Positions 1-8,576 of a stretch of 64,000 bases of DNA are shown piece after piece (position 1 is the first letter of the stretch; the number at the start of each line of letters is the position of its first letter). The stretch covers positions 210,440-274,439 of the forward strand of contig NZ_ML660189.1 of assembly GCF_007483665.1 (NCBI RefSeq), read 5' to 3'. Source of the DNA: Catellatospora sichuanensis. GTDB taxonomy: Bacteria > Actinomycetota > Actinomycetes > Mycobacteriales > Micromonosporaceae. A program made the translations under genes and the position numbers. The notes beneath the pieces are model-generated. The model saw nothing but the letters and a program-made list of their open reading frames with translations. It was not told where the DNA came from and did no database searches.

Positions 1-71
1 CCACCGCCCCCCCCCCCCCCCCCCCCCCCGGGGGGGGGGGGGGGGGCGCCCCCCCCCCCCCCCCCCCCCCC
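1..71. repeat. C23 / G17 / C23 homopolymer tract
   Basis: Positions 7-29 are 23 consecutive C, 30-46 are 17 G, then CG, then 49-71 are another 23 C. The C and G blocks are mutually complementary. Nothing else in the window has homopolymers longer than a few bases. The equal length of the two C runs and the position at the window edge suggest a sequencing or assembly artefact. A genuine slippage-prone tract cannot be excluded. Confidence 0.9.
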
Positions 72-194
72 GCGACACCTGCCAGCCGGATACCGGCGGG
101 ACGCACCCCGTCGGCGCGCAGCAGCCGCGCCATGGCGCCGGACAGCTGGGCGGAACGGGCACCGGCCTTGCCACGACCGGTCACGATCGTAGGT
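72..194. other. edge region upstream of yccF-like gene, no confident gene
   Basis: No gene can be called. On the minus strand a frame from about 185 leftwards stays open (beginning VTGRGKAGARSAQL) through the homopolymer tract to the window edge, and its residues look plausible for a real protein. It has no convincing ribosome site and would be truncated by the edge. The remaining bases probably contain the promoter of the gene at 195. Confidence 0.3.
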
Positions 195-572
195 ATGCGC
201 ACGCTCCTGAACATCCTGTGGTTCATCTTCGGCAGCGGCTTCCTGCTGGCCATCGCCTACGGCCTGGCCGGCATCATCTGCTTCATCCTGATCGTGACGA
301 TCCCGTTCGGCGTGGCCTCGTTCCGGATCGCCCGGTACGCGCTTTGGCCGTTCGGATACACCATCGTGGAGAAGCCCAGCGCCGGGCTGGCGTCCACGCT
401 GGCCAACGTCGTCTGGCTGATCGTGGCGGGCTGGTGGCTGGCGCTGGTGCACATCGTCACCGGCATCGCGCTGTGCATCACGCTGATCGGCATCCCGTTC
501 GGCATCGCCAACTTCAAGCTGGTGCCGGCCGCGCTGTGGCCGCTCGGCCGGGAGATCGTCGAGCGACCCTGA
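195..572 (+). CDS. YccF family inner-membrane protein
   Basis: A 125-residue membrane protein made of two tandem copies of the YccF inner-membrane-component domain (about residues 1-53 and 62-120). Each copy has hydrophobic helices ending in an IPFG motif followed by ALWPLG or ALWPFG. The repeats and the length slightly below the E. coli family (about 148 aa) support the family call. The frame is open upstream to 132, but the ATG at 195 begins right at the first domain (MRTLLNILWF) and gives the family-typical length. The biochemical role of YccF proteins is not established. A DUF6232-like membrane gene lies convergently downstream. Confidence 0.85.
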   Translation: MRTLLNILWFIFGSGFLLAIAYGLAGIICFILIVTIPFGVASFRIARYALWPFGYTIVEKPSAGLASTLANVVWLIVAGWWLALVHIVTGIALCITLIGIPFGIANFKLVPAALWPLGREIVERP

Positions 573-1103
573 CCGTCGTGCCGCGGTCGGCCCGTCCCGG
601 ATCCGGGACCGGCCGACCCTGCCGCGCCACCCGTGCGGGTGGAGGGCGCGCTGGATGGAGCGGTAGATGCGGCCGAAGCGCGCCTCGTCGGCCACGCGCA
701 GCAGGAGCAGCTCGCGGCCGCGCCATACCGCCCAGATCTCGTGCATTCCGATGCCCTGGTCGTAGCTGTGGTCGAGGCGGTGCAGCGTCCATTCCAGCGC
801 GGGGCCGGCCAGGCCGACCAGCAGCACCACGATCGCCAGCGGCACCAGCACCCGACCTGCCGCCCCAGGGTCGCCGACGGTGGTGGCGACCAGGTAGATG
901 AGCCCGAGCAGGGCCAGCACCGCGCCGACCACGAGGCCCGCGTTGAGGGCGCCGCGCCCGGCCAGCCGGCGCATGGACCGCGGATCTGCGGTGATCTCGC
1001 GGTGCCAGACGTACTCCAGATCCTCGAGCCGGAAGACGCGGTCGTGGATGTGGATCGCGGTCGAGGTGACTTCCACCGCGGGATCGCGGTAATAGACGAT
1101 CAT
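573..1103 (-). CDS. DUF6232-like membrane protein, 3' end unclear
   Basis: Reading leftwards from the ATG at 1103-1101, the product begins [20 protein letters not shown]. It has a short N-terminal beta-rich region typical of actinobacterial DUF6232 proteins and two hydrophobic segments (about residues 57-75 and 85-105), then a cytoplasmic tail ending near IYRSIQRAL. Function is unknown. There is no in-frame stop where the family should end (about 620): the frame stays open to base 1, antisense to the YccF gene. The boundary at 573 is therefore arbitrary. A sequencing frameshift near 625-640 or a lost stop codon would explain it. The N-terminal two thirds are clearly protein-like. Confidence 0.6.
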
Positions 1104-1183
1104 CGCAGCCTCCGGCCCTCACCGTAGGCGATGCACGCAAACCGCCTAAGCTCGTCCTATCGGCACTCGATGAGGAGGCAGCG

Positions 1184-1957
1184 GTGGGCGAGTTCGTGAA
1201 CGTGGAAGTCGACGCAGGCATCGGCACCATCCGGTTGGAACGCCCGCCGATGAACGCGCTCAACGTCCAGGTCCAGGAGGAACTGCGGGCCGCCGCGCAG
1301 GCGGTGACGGCGGACAGCCGCATCGCCGCGGTCGTCGTCTACGGCGGGCCGAAGGTCTTCGCGGCCGGTGCCGACATCAAGGAGATGGCCGACATGTCGT
1401 ACGTGGACATGTCGGCCCGCGCCGGTGCGCTGAGCAGCGCCTTCGACGCCGTGGCGCGCATTCCCAAGCCGGTCGTCGCGGCGATCACCGGCTACGCCCT
1501 CGGCGGCGGCTGCGAGCTGGCTCTCGCTTGTGACTGGCGGGTCGTGGCCGAGGACGCCAAGCTCGGCCAGCCCGAGATCAAGCTGGGCATCATCCCCGGC
1601 GCGGGCGGCACCCAGCGGCTGGCGCGCCTGATCGGCCCGGCCAAGGCCAAGGACATCATCTTCTCCGGCCGTATGGTCGACGCCGAGGAGGCGCTGGCCA
1701 TCGGGCTCGCCGACCGGGTGTGCGCCGCGGACATGGTCTACGACCAGGCCAAGGCCTTGGTCGCGAGTTTCGTGAACGGCCCGGCGCAGGCGCTGAAGGC
1801 GGCCAAGATGGCCATCGACGGCGGCCTGGACCGCGACCTCGCGGCTGGGCTGGCCTGGGAGTCACAGCTGTTCGCGGCGCTGTTCGCCACCGAGGACCGG
1901 CGCGAGGGCATGACCGCGTTCGTGGAGCGCCGCCAGCCGAAGTTCATCGGCCGCTGA
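1184..1957 (+). CDS. enoyl-CoA hydratase/isomerase family protein (crotonase)
   Basis: A 257-residue crotonase-fold enzyme, expected to hydrate trans-2-enoyl-CoA to 3-hydroxyacyl-CoA in fatty-acid or amino-acid beta-oxidation in the cytoplasm. The oxyanion-hole segments are visible as AAGADIKEM (about 60-68) and [10 protein letters not shown] (about 103-112). Both glutamates used by true hydratases are present, Glu111 in GGGCEL and Glu131 in GQPEI, followed by the conserved [10 protein letters not shown]. This favours hydratase over isomerase or decarboxylase paralogues. The GTG start at 1184 has a GAGGAGG ribosome site about 7 nt upstream. It is a single gene; acyl-chain preference cannot be read from sequence. 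Confidence 0.9.
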   Translation: MGEFVNVEVDAGIGTIRLERPPMNALNVQVQEELRAAAQAVTADSRIAAVVVYGGPKVFAAGADIKEMADMSYVDMSARAGALSSAFDAVARIPKPVVAAITGYALGGGCELALACDWRVVAEDAKLGQPEIKLGIIPGAGGTQRLARLIGPAKAKDIIFSGRMVDAEEALAIGLADRVCAADMVYDQAKALVASFVNGPAQALKAAKMAIDGGLDRDLAAGLAWESQLFAALFATEDRREGMTAFVERRQPKFIGR

Positions 1958-2117
1958 GGCTGCCGCGACCGGGGCTTCGTGCCCGGCACCTGTCCCACAC
2001 CGGCGCGCGGCCGGGTCACGCGTGGCGCGCCGGGAACCGCCGCCCGGCGAGTTTGTGAGTCCTCTTCATATTTTCTCGCGTGCTGGATAGGCTCCCGACA
2101 CACGAAGGGACACGGTC

Positions 2118-3749
2118 ATGGCTGAGACCTCTGACATCGCTGTTTCCGGCCACGGTGGACAGCTCGCGCTGGCCGCGCTGCGGGCCGCGGGCGTACGCGA
2201 GATGTTCACCCTCTCCGGGGGGCACGTCTTCCCGCTGTACGACGCGGCCCATCAGGAGGGCTTCCCGCTCTACGACGTGCGGCACGAGCAGACCGCCGTG
2301 TTCGCCGCCGAGGCGGTCGCGAAGCTGCAGCGCCGCCCCGGCGTCGCGGTGCTCACCGCCGGTCCCGGTGTCACCAACGGTGTCTCCGGCCTGACCAGTG
2401 CCTTCTTCAACGCCGCCCCGGTGCTGGTGCTCGGCGGACGGGCCCCGCAGTTCCGCTGGGGCTCCGGGTCGCTGCAGGAGATCGACCACCTGCCGATCGT
2501 CGCGCCGGTGACCAAGCACGCCGCCACCGTCACGTCCACCGACGACATCGCGTCGGCCGTGACCACCGCGCTGGAGCACGCGCTCGCCCCGCACCGCGGG
2601 CCGTCCTTCCTGGACCTGCCGCTGGAGGTCGTCTTCAGCACCGGTGACGGCAAGGCGGTCGCGCCCCGGGTCGACGTGCTGGAGCCGGACCCGGACCTGG
2701 TCGAGAAGGCCGCCCGCCTCATCGCCGGAGCGCAGCGCCCGGTGATCATCGCGGGCTCGGACGTGTACGGCGGGGACGCGACCGAGGCGCTGCGCGCCGC
2801 TGCCGAGGCGCTGACCGTGCCGGTCTTCGCCAACGGCATGGGCCGCGGCACGCTGCCGCCGAGCCACCCGCTCGCCTTCGCCAAGTCCCGCCGCAAGGCC
2901 CTCGACGGGGCGGACGTGGTGATCGTGGTGGGCACCCCGCTGGACTTCCGGCTGGGCTTCGGTGACTTCGGAGCGGCCCAGGTCGTGCACGTCGTCGACG
3001 CCCCGAGCCAGCGAGCCGAGCACGTCTCCGTCGCCGTCTCGCCCGCGGGCGACCTGCGTACGATCCTCACCGGGCTGGCCGCGTACGCGGGGGACCGGGT
3101 GGACCACGGCGACTGGGTGGCCACGCTGCGCGCCGCCGAGCAGGCCCAGGCCGCCAAGCACGAGCTGGAGATGCAGGCCGACACCGAGCTGATCAAGCCG
3201 GCCCGGGTGTACGGCGAGCTGCGCAAGGTGCTGGCCCCGGACGCGGTGACCATCGGCGACGGCGGCGACTTCGTCTCGTACGCCGGGCGCTACCTGGAGC
3301 CCTCGGTGCCCGGCAGCTGGCTCGACCCGGGCCCGTACGGCTGCCTCGGCACCGGCATGGGCTACGCCATGGGGGCCAGGGTCACCTACCCCGACCGCCA
3401 GATCTGCGTGCTGATGGGCGACGGCGCGGCCGGGTTCTCGCTGATGGACGTCGAGTCCCTGGTGCGGCAGAAGCTGCCGGTCGTCATGGTCGTCGGCAAC
3501 AACGGCATCTGGGGGCTGGAGAAGCACCCCATGCGCGCCATGTACGGCTACGACGTGGCCGCCGACCTGCAGCCCGGCCTGCGCTACGACGAGGTCGTCA
3601 AGGCCCTCGGCGGCGGCGGCGAAACCGTCGCCAAGGCCGCCGACCTCCCCGCCGCCCTCGGCCGCGCCTTCTCCGCAGGCGTCCCCTACCTCGTCAACGT
3701 CATCACCGACCCCGACGACGCCTACCCCCGCTCCGCCAATCTCGCCTGA
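2118..3749 (+). CDS. IlvG-like TPP enzyme (acetolactate synthase family)
   Basis: A 543-residue thiamine-pyrophosphate enzyme of the acetohydroxyacid synthase large-subunit superfamily. The N-terminal TPP-PYR domain contains RHEQTA with the cofactor-activating Glu57. A central domain follows, then a C-terminal TPP-PP domain with GDGAAGF (about 434-440) and the downstream NN that completes the metal/diphosphate motif. The N-terminal pattern FTLSGGH...RHEQTA...TAGPGVTNG resembles mycobacterial IlvG (Rv1820), not the biosynthetic IlvB also present here at 49514. It lacks a neighbouring small subunit, so it may be catabolic or decarboxylating. ATG at 2118 follows a GAAGGGA ribosome site. A strong hairpin follows the stop. 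Confidence 0.85.
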   Translation: MAETSDIAVSGHGGQLALAALRAAGVREMFTLSGGHVFPLYDAAHQEGFPLYDVRHEQTAVFAAEAVAKLQRRPGVAVLTAGPGVTNGVSGLTSAFFNAAPVLVLGGRAPQFRWGSGSLQEIDHLPIVAPVTKHAATVTSTDDIASAVTTALEHALAPHRGPSFLDLPLEVVFSTGDGKAVAPRVDVLEPDPDLVEKAARLIAGAQRPVIIAGSDVYGGDATEALRAAAEALTVPVFANGMGRGTLPPSHPLAFAKSRRKALDGADVVIVVGTPLDFRLGFGDFGAAQVVHVVDAPSQRAEHVSVAVSPAGDLRTILTGLAAYAGDRVDHGDWVATLRAAEQAQAAKHELEMQADTELIKPARVYGELRKVLAPDAVTIGDGGDFVSYAGRYLEPSVPGSWLDPGPYGCLGTGMGYAMGARVTYPDRQICVLMGDGAAGFSLMDVESLVRQKLPVVMVVGNNGIWGLEKHPMRAMYGYDVAADLQPGLRYDEVVKALGGGGETVAKAADLPAALGRAFSAGVPYLVNVITDPDDAYPRSANLA

Positions 3750-3756
3750 CGGAAAG

Positions 3757-3799
3757 GAAGGGCGCCTTCTGTCGCGATCCGCGGCAGAAGGCGCCCTTC
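3757..3799. terminator. GAAGGGCGCC-type intergenic hairpin
   Basis: A perfect 15-bp inverted repeat (3757-3771 with 3785-3799) around a 13-nt loop, 8 nt after the stop of the TPP enzyme and just before the end of a minus-strand gene remnant. It probably terminates transcription from both sides. It belongs to the same family as the hairpins at 38361 and 60322. Confidence 0.7.
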
Positions 3800-3806
3800 T
3801 TGGCGA

Positions 3807-3887
3807 TCAGGCCGAGAGCGCCCCGCGTTCGCCGGTGCCGAAGATGCTCGGCTCGTCGGGCAGGGCCTCGGGATGGCGGCGATTGTC
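3807..3887 (-). pseudogene. possible 3' gene remnant
   Basis: Twenty-six codons on the minus strand (DNRRHPEALPDEPSIFGTGE, then RGALSA and a stop at 3809-3807) have GC-rich third positions and a natural-looking protein tail. The stop faces the hairpin at 3757-3799 as a normal gene end would. Further 5' the sequence turns AT-richer and loses coding character where the promoter region of the DUF11 gene begins. I read it as the surviving end of a gene truncated by rearrangement. Its family is not recognised. Confidence 0.35.
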
Positions 3888-3910
3888 AACTTTGCGTAGC
3901 TGATTAATCA
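3883..3910 (+). promoter_or_regulatory. candidate promoter of the DUF11 protein gene
   Basis: TTGTCA (3883-3888) and TAATCA (3905-3910) are separated by 16 nt in an AT-rich patch about 70 nt upstream of the TTG start at 3979. It resembles an actinobacterial housekeeping promoter. The assignment is by pattern only. Confidence 0.4.
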
Positions 3911-3978
3911 CTTTCCGTATCTGTCGTGCGTTGATGCATTGGGGTTCCGACCCCGTATCAACCAGACAGGGGACACCG

Positions 3979-6138
3979 TTGTCGCGTAAACATCTTCTTT
4001 CCGCGGGTGCAGTGCTGGCCATGACCAGCGCGCTCGCGATAGGCGCCACGCCGGGTTCGGCGTCGGCGGCCGCCGGCCCGTCGGGCCGACTCGAGGCGAC
4101 CTCACCGGCCAGGACCACACCCGGTCAAGCTGCCGGCACCGCCACCCGCGCCTCGGCCCTGGTGGCGGCCGACCTGCGCATCACCAAGGAGGCCAAACCG
4201 GATCCCGTGTACGCCGGGCAGGAGCTGACCTACACGATCTTCGTCACCAACGTGGCCCCGGCAACGGGAACCGGTGTGACGGTAACCGGTGTGACGGTGA
4301 CCGACACGCTGCCGGTGGGCGTGCAACTGCTGTCCTCGCCAACGCAGTGCACCGGCGCAAGCGTTCTCGTATGCCCGGTGGGTGACCTGCTGCCGGGGCA
4401 GACCGTCCCGCTGGTGATCCAGATCGGCCTTCCGGCCGACTTCCAGCCGAGGTCGCTCACCAACGTGGCCACGGTGACGGCGCCCGACCTGCGGGACCCG
4501 GTTCAGGGAGACAACACGGCGACCACGATCACCGTGGTCAAGCGGCTGGCCGATCTCACCGTGACCAAGGTGTGCAAGCCCGACGCGCCCGCCCCGGCAG
4601 GCACCCAGGGCTTCTGCGACATCTACGTCGACAACGTCGGCCCGTCCGACGCGGTGGGGGTGGAGCTGACGGACGTGCTCACCTCGGCGGCGCCGTTCCA
4701 GCTGGTGGGCGTACGGTTGCTCGATCCCGACACCTGCCAGCCGACGAGCTCGGGCCCGGTCACCAGGCTCGTGGTCGAGTGTGACCTGAGCACGATCCCG
4801 GCCGGCGGCCGGAAGATCGTCCGGGTCACCGTGTCCGCCGATGACGTCTCCCAGATCAACGACGTGGCCACGGTGCAGAGCACGACCAAGGACCGGGACA
4901 CCTCCAACAACCAGGCGACCGGCCGGCTCGACTTCGTCGGATTGGCCGACCTGAGCCTGGACAAGTCCGGTCCGGCCACGATCGTGGCAGGCACGCAATT
5001 GAAGTACGAGATCAAGGTGACCAACGGCGGTCCGTCCACCGCGAACGACGTGACCGTGCGCGACACGCTGCCCGCCGGGGTGAGCTTCGTTTCGGCGACG
5101 TCCGCGTCGGGGACCTGCACCAACGGCCAGCCGACCGCCCGGGACCTGGTGTGCGGCCTGGGCAATCTGCCCAAGGGCGCGACCGCGACGGTCACCGTCG
5201 TCGGTCTGGTGGCGCCGGACGTGGTGCCGGGCACGCGCCTGTTCAACGAAGCGGTGGTGTCCAGCGCGACCGCCGACAAGGACAACAACGACGTCAGTGA
5301 CAGCGTCCCCACCGACGTCAGCGCGTCGGCAGACCTGTCGGTGACGAAGGCGGACTCGCCGGCTTCGGTGATCGCGGGCAACAAGCTGACCTACACCCTG
5401 ACCGCCGCGAACGCCGGGCCGTCGGATGCGCAGGTGACCGTCCTGACCGACACCCTGCCGGCGGGCACCACCTACGTGAGCGGTGTCGACGGCAACGACG
5501 CCACGGTATGTACGCTCGTGCAGCCGAACCAGGTGGTCTGCGCGCTGGGTGTGCTCCAGCCCGGCCAGACGAAGAAGGTCTACCTGACAGTGCTGGTGGC
5601 ACCGTCGGTCGCCACGGGAACCACGCTCACGAACACGGTGAAGATCTCCTCGGCCACGACCGATCCGACTCCGGGCAACGACACCGCCACGGAGACGACG
5701 CAGGTGACGACGTCGGCGGACCTGTGGATCGACAAGACGGGAGCGGTGACCTCGAAGGAGAAGCGGACGGCGACCTTCATCCTGACCGTGCACAACGACA
5801 AGGGCTGCGAGACCGACACGGTGTCGACACCGCAGCCGAACTGCGGCGCGGGCGGCCCGTCGGATGCGCAGAACATCGTGGTGGTGGACAAGCTGCCGCT
5901 GAAGGCGAAGGAGGTCGAGGTCGAGTACGTCTCGCCGCAGTGCTCCTATGCGAAGGAGGACCACACGGTGACCTGCACCGCGGCGACTCTGCCGGCCGGC
6001 GTGACGGTCGCGTTCGAGATCCGGGTGAAATTCAAGGACGACTGCAAGATCGAGAACACGGCGACGGTGAAGAGCTCGACGCCGGACCCCGTGCTCGGCA
6101 ACAACACGAACACGATCAAGCTCACCGTGAAGAAGTAA
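3979..6138 (+). CDS. secreted protein with five DUF11 repeats
   Basis: A 719-residue exported protein. The first ~33 residues form a signal peptide (MSRKHLLSAG, hydrophobic core, Ala-rich end near ASA). Five DUF11 immunoglobulin-like repeats follow, each opening with ADL..(T/D)K and containing a D(T/V/K)LP or DVL motif. They start near nucleotides 4168, 4551, 4945, 5329 and 5718. DUF11 repeats are typical of surface or matrix adhesins. There is no LPXTG motif or C-terminal membrane helix, so it is predicted to be released or non-covalently held. The TTG start at 3979 is preferred over an upstream in-frame ATG because AGGGGAC lies 6-8 nt before it and it places the signal peptide at the N terminus. 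A perfect hairpin follows the stop. Confidence 0.85.
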   Translation: MSRKHLLSAGAVLAMTSALAIGATPGSASAAAGPSGRLEATSPARTTPGQAAGTATRASALVAADLRITKEAKPDPVYAGQELTYTIFVTNVAPATGTGVTVTGVTVTDTLPVGVQLLSSPTQCTGASVLVCPVGDLLPGQTVPLVIQIGLPADFQPRSLTNVATVTAPDLRDPVQGDNTATTITVVKRLADLTVTKVCKPDAPAPAGTQGFCDIYVDNVGPSDAVGVELTDVLTSAAPFQLVGVRLLDPDTCQPTSSGPVTRLVVECDLSTIPAGGRKIVRVTVSADDVSQINDVATVQSTTKDRDTSNNQATGRLDFVGLADLSLDKSGPATIVAGTQLKYEIKVTNGGPSTANDVTVRDTLPAGVSFVSATSASGTCTNGQPTARDLVCGLGNLPKGATATVTVVGLVAPDVVPGTRLFNEAVVSSATADKDNNDVSDSVPTDVSASADLSVTKADSPASVIAGNKLTYTLTAANAGPSDAQVTVLTDTLPAGTTYVSGVDGNDATVCTLVQPNQVVCALGVLQPGQTKKVYLTVLVAPSVATGTTLTNTVKISSATTDPTPGNDTATETTQVTTSADLWIDKTGAVTSKEKRTATFILTVHNDKGCETDTVSTPQPNCGAGGPSDAQNIVVVDKLPLKAKEVEVEYVSPQCSYAKEDHTVTCTAATLPAGVTVAFEIRVKFKDDCKIENTATVKSSTPDPVLGNNTNTIKLTVKK

Positions 6139-6154
6139 GGCTGACGGCATGACC

Positions 6155-6192
6155 GCGGGGTGAACCGGTAGCCCGCTACCGGTTCACCCCGC
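6155..6192 (+). terminator. 17-bp hairpin after the DUF11 gene
   Basis: Perfect inverted repeat 6155-6171 / 6176-6192 with a 4-nt loop, 16 nt after the stop at 6138, followed by a short TTTT run. It lies in the convergent gap with the beta-helix gene. Confidence 0.75.
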
Positions 6193-6267
6193 ATCGTTTT
6201 GCGCCGCGGCGCTGTCCACAAGTTCGCAGCCGGGTAAGCGCCGAGATGCCACTCAGACAGCCGCCGG

Positions 6268-8328
6268 TCAGGCGGTCGCGGGCTCCGGCTCGGGCGCAGC
6301 CGCGGCGGGTGCGGCCTCGGGGGCACGCCCGGCGACCAGGACCGCGCCGAGGGCCCACGGGATCCAGACGAACTCGGTCAGGACGCGCAGCAGGGCGGGG
6401 GAGACCGGCAGGTACGGGATCATGATGAGCCCGTGGTCGATCGCGCCGAGCAGCGCGAAGACGGCCACGATCAGCGTGGTCGTGCCCAACTTGCGCGCAT
6501 GCGTGCCGCGCAGGGCCAGGCCGAGCAGGGTGAAGCCCGCGCCGTACAGAGCGAGGCCGATCGGGTGCAGCACGCTGCCCGTCTCGATGGTGCCGAAGAC
6601 GCCGACGGTCAGGCCGCCCACCACCAGCAGCAGGCCGAGCAGGGCGCGCTTCGAGGCACGCAGGCGGCGGTAGTACAGGCCGATCGCGAGCAGCCCGAGC
6701 AGGACCGCGCCGCCGAACGCCCACTTCACCTCGATGCGCTCCAGGCCCGCGGCCGCGTACTCGCCGTACCAGTCGCAGTCCGAGGGCAGGTGCTGCCGGC
6801 CGCCGTCGTAGCCGGCGCAGGCGTACATCTTCAGGGTTCCGGCGGGTTCGCCGAGGTAGCGGTGCGAGCCGATGGCGGGCAGGTCGTCGTCGCCGCACGC
6901 GGGCACGGTGCGGATGTTCGTGCCGGACATGTCCGTCCAGCAGCTGCCGACGCCCTGCCCGTCCCACCAGAAGTTCAGCCCGTTGGGCTTGGCCTCGCCC
7001 TGCTCGCTGACGCCCATGACGTTGTCGAGGTAGCGGTTGTGGTGCGAGGTGTCGAACTGCTGCGCGAACTCGGTGTCGTTGCGCACGAAGCCGGGCACGA
7101 AGCTGGTCACGAACCCGGAGTACCGGTTGCCGTAGATGTGGTTGCCGCGCCAGATGTTGTAGTTGCCGCCCGGGTTGACCACGCCCGCGCCGACCGGCAG
7201 GCCGACCGCCGGGCAGACCACGCCCTGCTCGTAGCCGCGCTCGGCGAAGGGCTTCTTGCAGGTGCCGTCGACGATGTGGCGGTAGTAGTCGGTGTTGTTG
7301 TTCGCGATGACGTTGTTCTCGAACTTCGAGTGGTTCTGCGGCATGCCCGGGTGGTCGGGGAAGGCGCTGTCGGTGGCGATGCCTGCGGTGTTCTCGGTGA
7401 AGACGCTGTCGTGCACCCAGACCGAGTCGCCGGCGGTGCCGGAGTAGCCCAGCGTGTTGTGGTGGCCGTAGCAGCGCTGGATCTCGACGGCGTAGCGGGG
7501 CACGTCGTGGCCCCGGTCCTTGTTGATGTTCGAGGCCGCGCCGGGGTAGAAGGCGGAGTCGCCGTTGCCGTAGCCCTCGCAGTCGGTGTAGAGGCCGTGG
7601 TCGACGGCGAAGGTGAGGAAGGCGTACTCGTCGTTCCAGCGGCCCATGGTCCGGTCGACCACGAAGCCGTCGGTCTCCATGATGTAGAAGGCGTTGAACT
7701 GCGCCCGCTGCGCGGACATGTTGCGGAAGTACACGCCGTCGGCGTTGTCGGCCCGGATCGCGTTGAGCTTCTTGTACTGCGCGTCGATTAGGACGTCGGC
7801 CGGGTTCGCGCCGGTGCCCTCCAGCTGGAGGTTCTTCTTGCCGAGGATGGCCACGAGGTTGGCCAGGTGCGGGCAGGCGAGCTGCTGGTCCCAGGTGAGC
7901 ACCGGGTAGCCGTAGATCCGGCCGCGCACCGCGCCGTTCTCCATGGCCGCGCACTGGGGGCTGGCCGGGGCGATGCTCGGTTCCTCCAGGTACACCCCCG
8001 GCAGGATCTTGATGTTGGTGCCGGGCAGGTGGGCGGCGTCCACGGCCTGCTGGATGTGGCGGTAGCCGTCCTGCTGGCACTGCGTCCACAGCTGCTCGTT
8101 CGCGGCCTTGAGCTCGGCCGGGAAGGCGGCGATGCGGGTGGCGAAGTCGGCCGGGTCGGTCTTGCAGACCAGCAGGGTGGGCCCGGTGGTGCGGTAGACC
8201 GGGACGCTGCCGGTGCCGTCCAGCTCGCGGGTGGGCCGCTCCTCGTGCGCCGAGGCCGCGGTGGCCGGACCGAGTATCGCGATCGCCGCCACGGCGACGA
8301 TGCCGAGCAGACGTGTGTATGCCTTCAT
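6268..8328 (-). CDS. secreted parallel beta-helix protein with membrane tail
   Basis: A 686-residue protein. An N-terminal signal peptide (MKAYTRLLGI, core, ASA-H) is followed by a long extracytoplasmic region with NosD/pectate-lyase-like right-handed beta-helix features. These include repeated N-x-x-N and G-N-x-Y turns such as NNVIANNNTDYY and GNHIYGNRYS, and many paired cysteines. Five hydrophobic helices (about 535-680) follow, starting VKWAFGGAVLLGLLAIGLYY, then an Ala/Pro-rich tail. The layout suggests an outward-facing helix anchored by a polytopic domain. No catalytic residues could be assigned, so carbohydrate binding or lyase activity is open. The frame extends upstream to 8520; ATG 8328 is chosen because it starts the signal peptide, although its ribosome site is weak. 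It is divergent from the MFS gene. Confidence 0.75.
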   Translation of the reverse strand: MKAYTRLLGIVAVAAIAILGPATAASAHEERPTRELDGTGSVPVYRTTGPTLLVCKTDPADFATRIAAFPAELKAANEQLWTQCQQDGYRHIQQAVDAAHLPGTNIKILPGVYLEEPSIAPASPQCAAMENGAVRGRIYGYPVLTWDQQLACPHLANLVAILGKKNLQLEGTGANPADVLIDAQYKKLNAIRADNADGVYFRNMSAQRAQFNAFYIMETDGFVVDRTMGRWNDEYAFLTFAVDHGLYTDCEGYGNGDSAFYPGAASNINKDRGHDVPRYAVEIQRCYGHHNTLGYSGTAGDSVWVHDSVFTENTAGIATDSAFPDHPGMPQNHSKFENNVIANNNTDYYRHIVDGTCKKPFAERGYEQGVVCPAVGLPVGAGVVNPGGNYNIWRGNHIYGNRYSGFVTSFVPGFVRNDTEFAQQFDTSHHNRYLDNVMGVSEQGEAKPNGLNFWWDGQGVGSCWTDMSGTNIRTVPACGDDDLPAIGSHRYLGEPAGTLKMYACAGYDGGRQHLPSDCDWYGEYAAAGLERIEVKWAFGGAVLLGLLAIGLYYRRLRASKRALLGLLLVVGGLTVGVFGTIETGSVLHPIGLALYGAGFTLLGLALRGTHARKLGTTTLIVAVFALLGAIDHGLIMIPYLPVSPALLRVLTEFVWIPWALGAVLVAGRAPEAAPAAAAPEPEPATA

Positions 8329-8576
8329 GGCGGCGGAGCCTAGAGAATGTTTCACATTCGCACCAGACCCCGCGCCGCGGCGCCCCAAGGTCATTCGATT
8401 TGGCAGGCAACCGGGTGAATGCGTGACCATGATTCCCCCGTTTGCCTGGCAAATCGGACGATCATCCGGACAGTGCGGGGGCGTGTTCAGCTGTCCGGGT
8501 GGCGAGCCTGGTGTGAACATGAAAAGTTCTCTAAACTCCGCGCGACGGGAATCACACCTGGCCCGAGGGACCCCCC

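Noticed and set aside
514-1323. 269-codon minus frame overlapping the DUF6232-like gene
   Set aside because: It lies in another frame; the neighbouring frame from ATG 1103 gives the recognisable protein.
2118-3749. Biosynthetic acetolactate synthase (ilvB)
   Set aside because: No small subunit is adjacent and the N-terminal pattern fits the IlvG-like branch; ilvB with ilvN is at 49514.
4102-6150. 682-codon minus-strand open frame
   Set aside because: It is antisense to the DUF11 gene, has low-complexity His/Arg/Gly composition, no ribosome site and no recognisable domain; a high-GC shadow.
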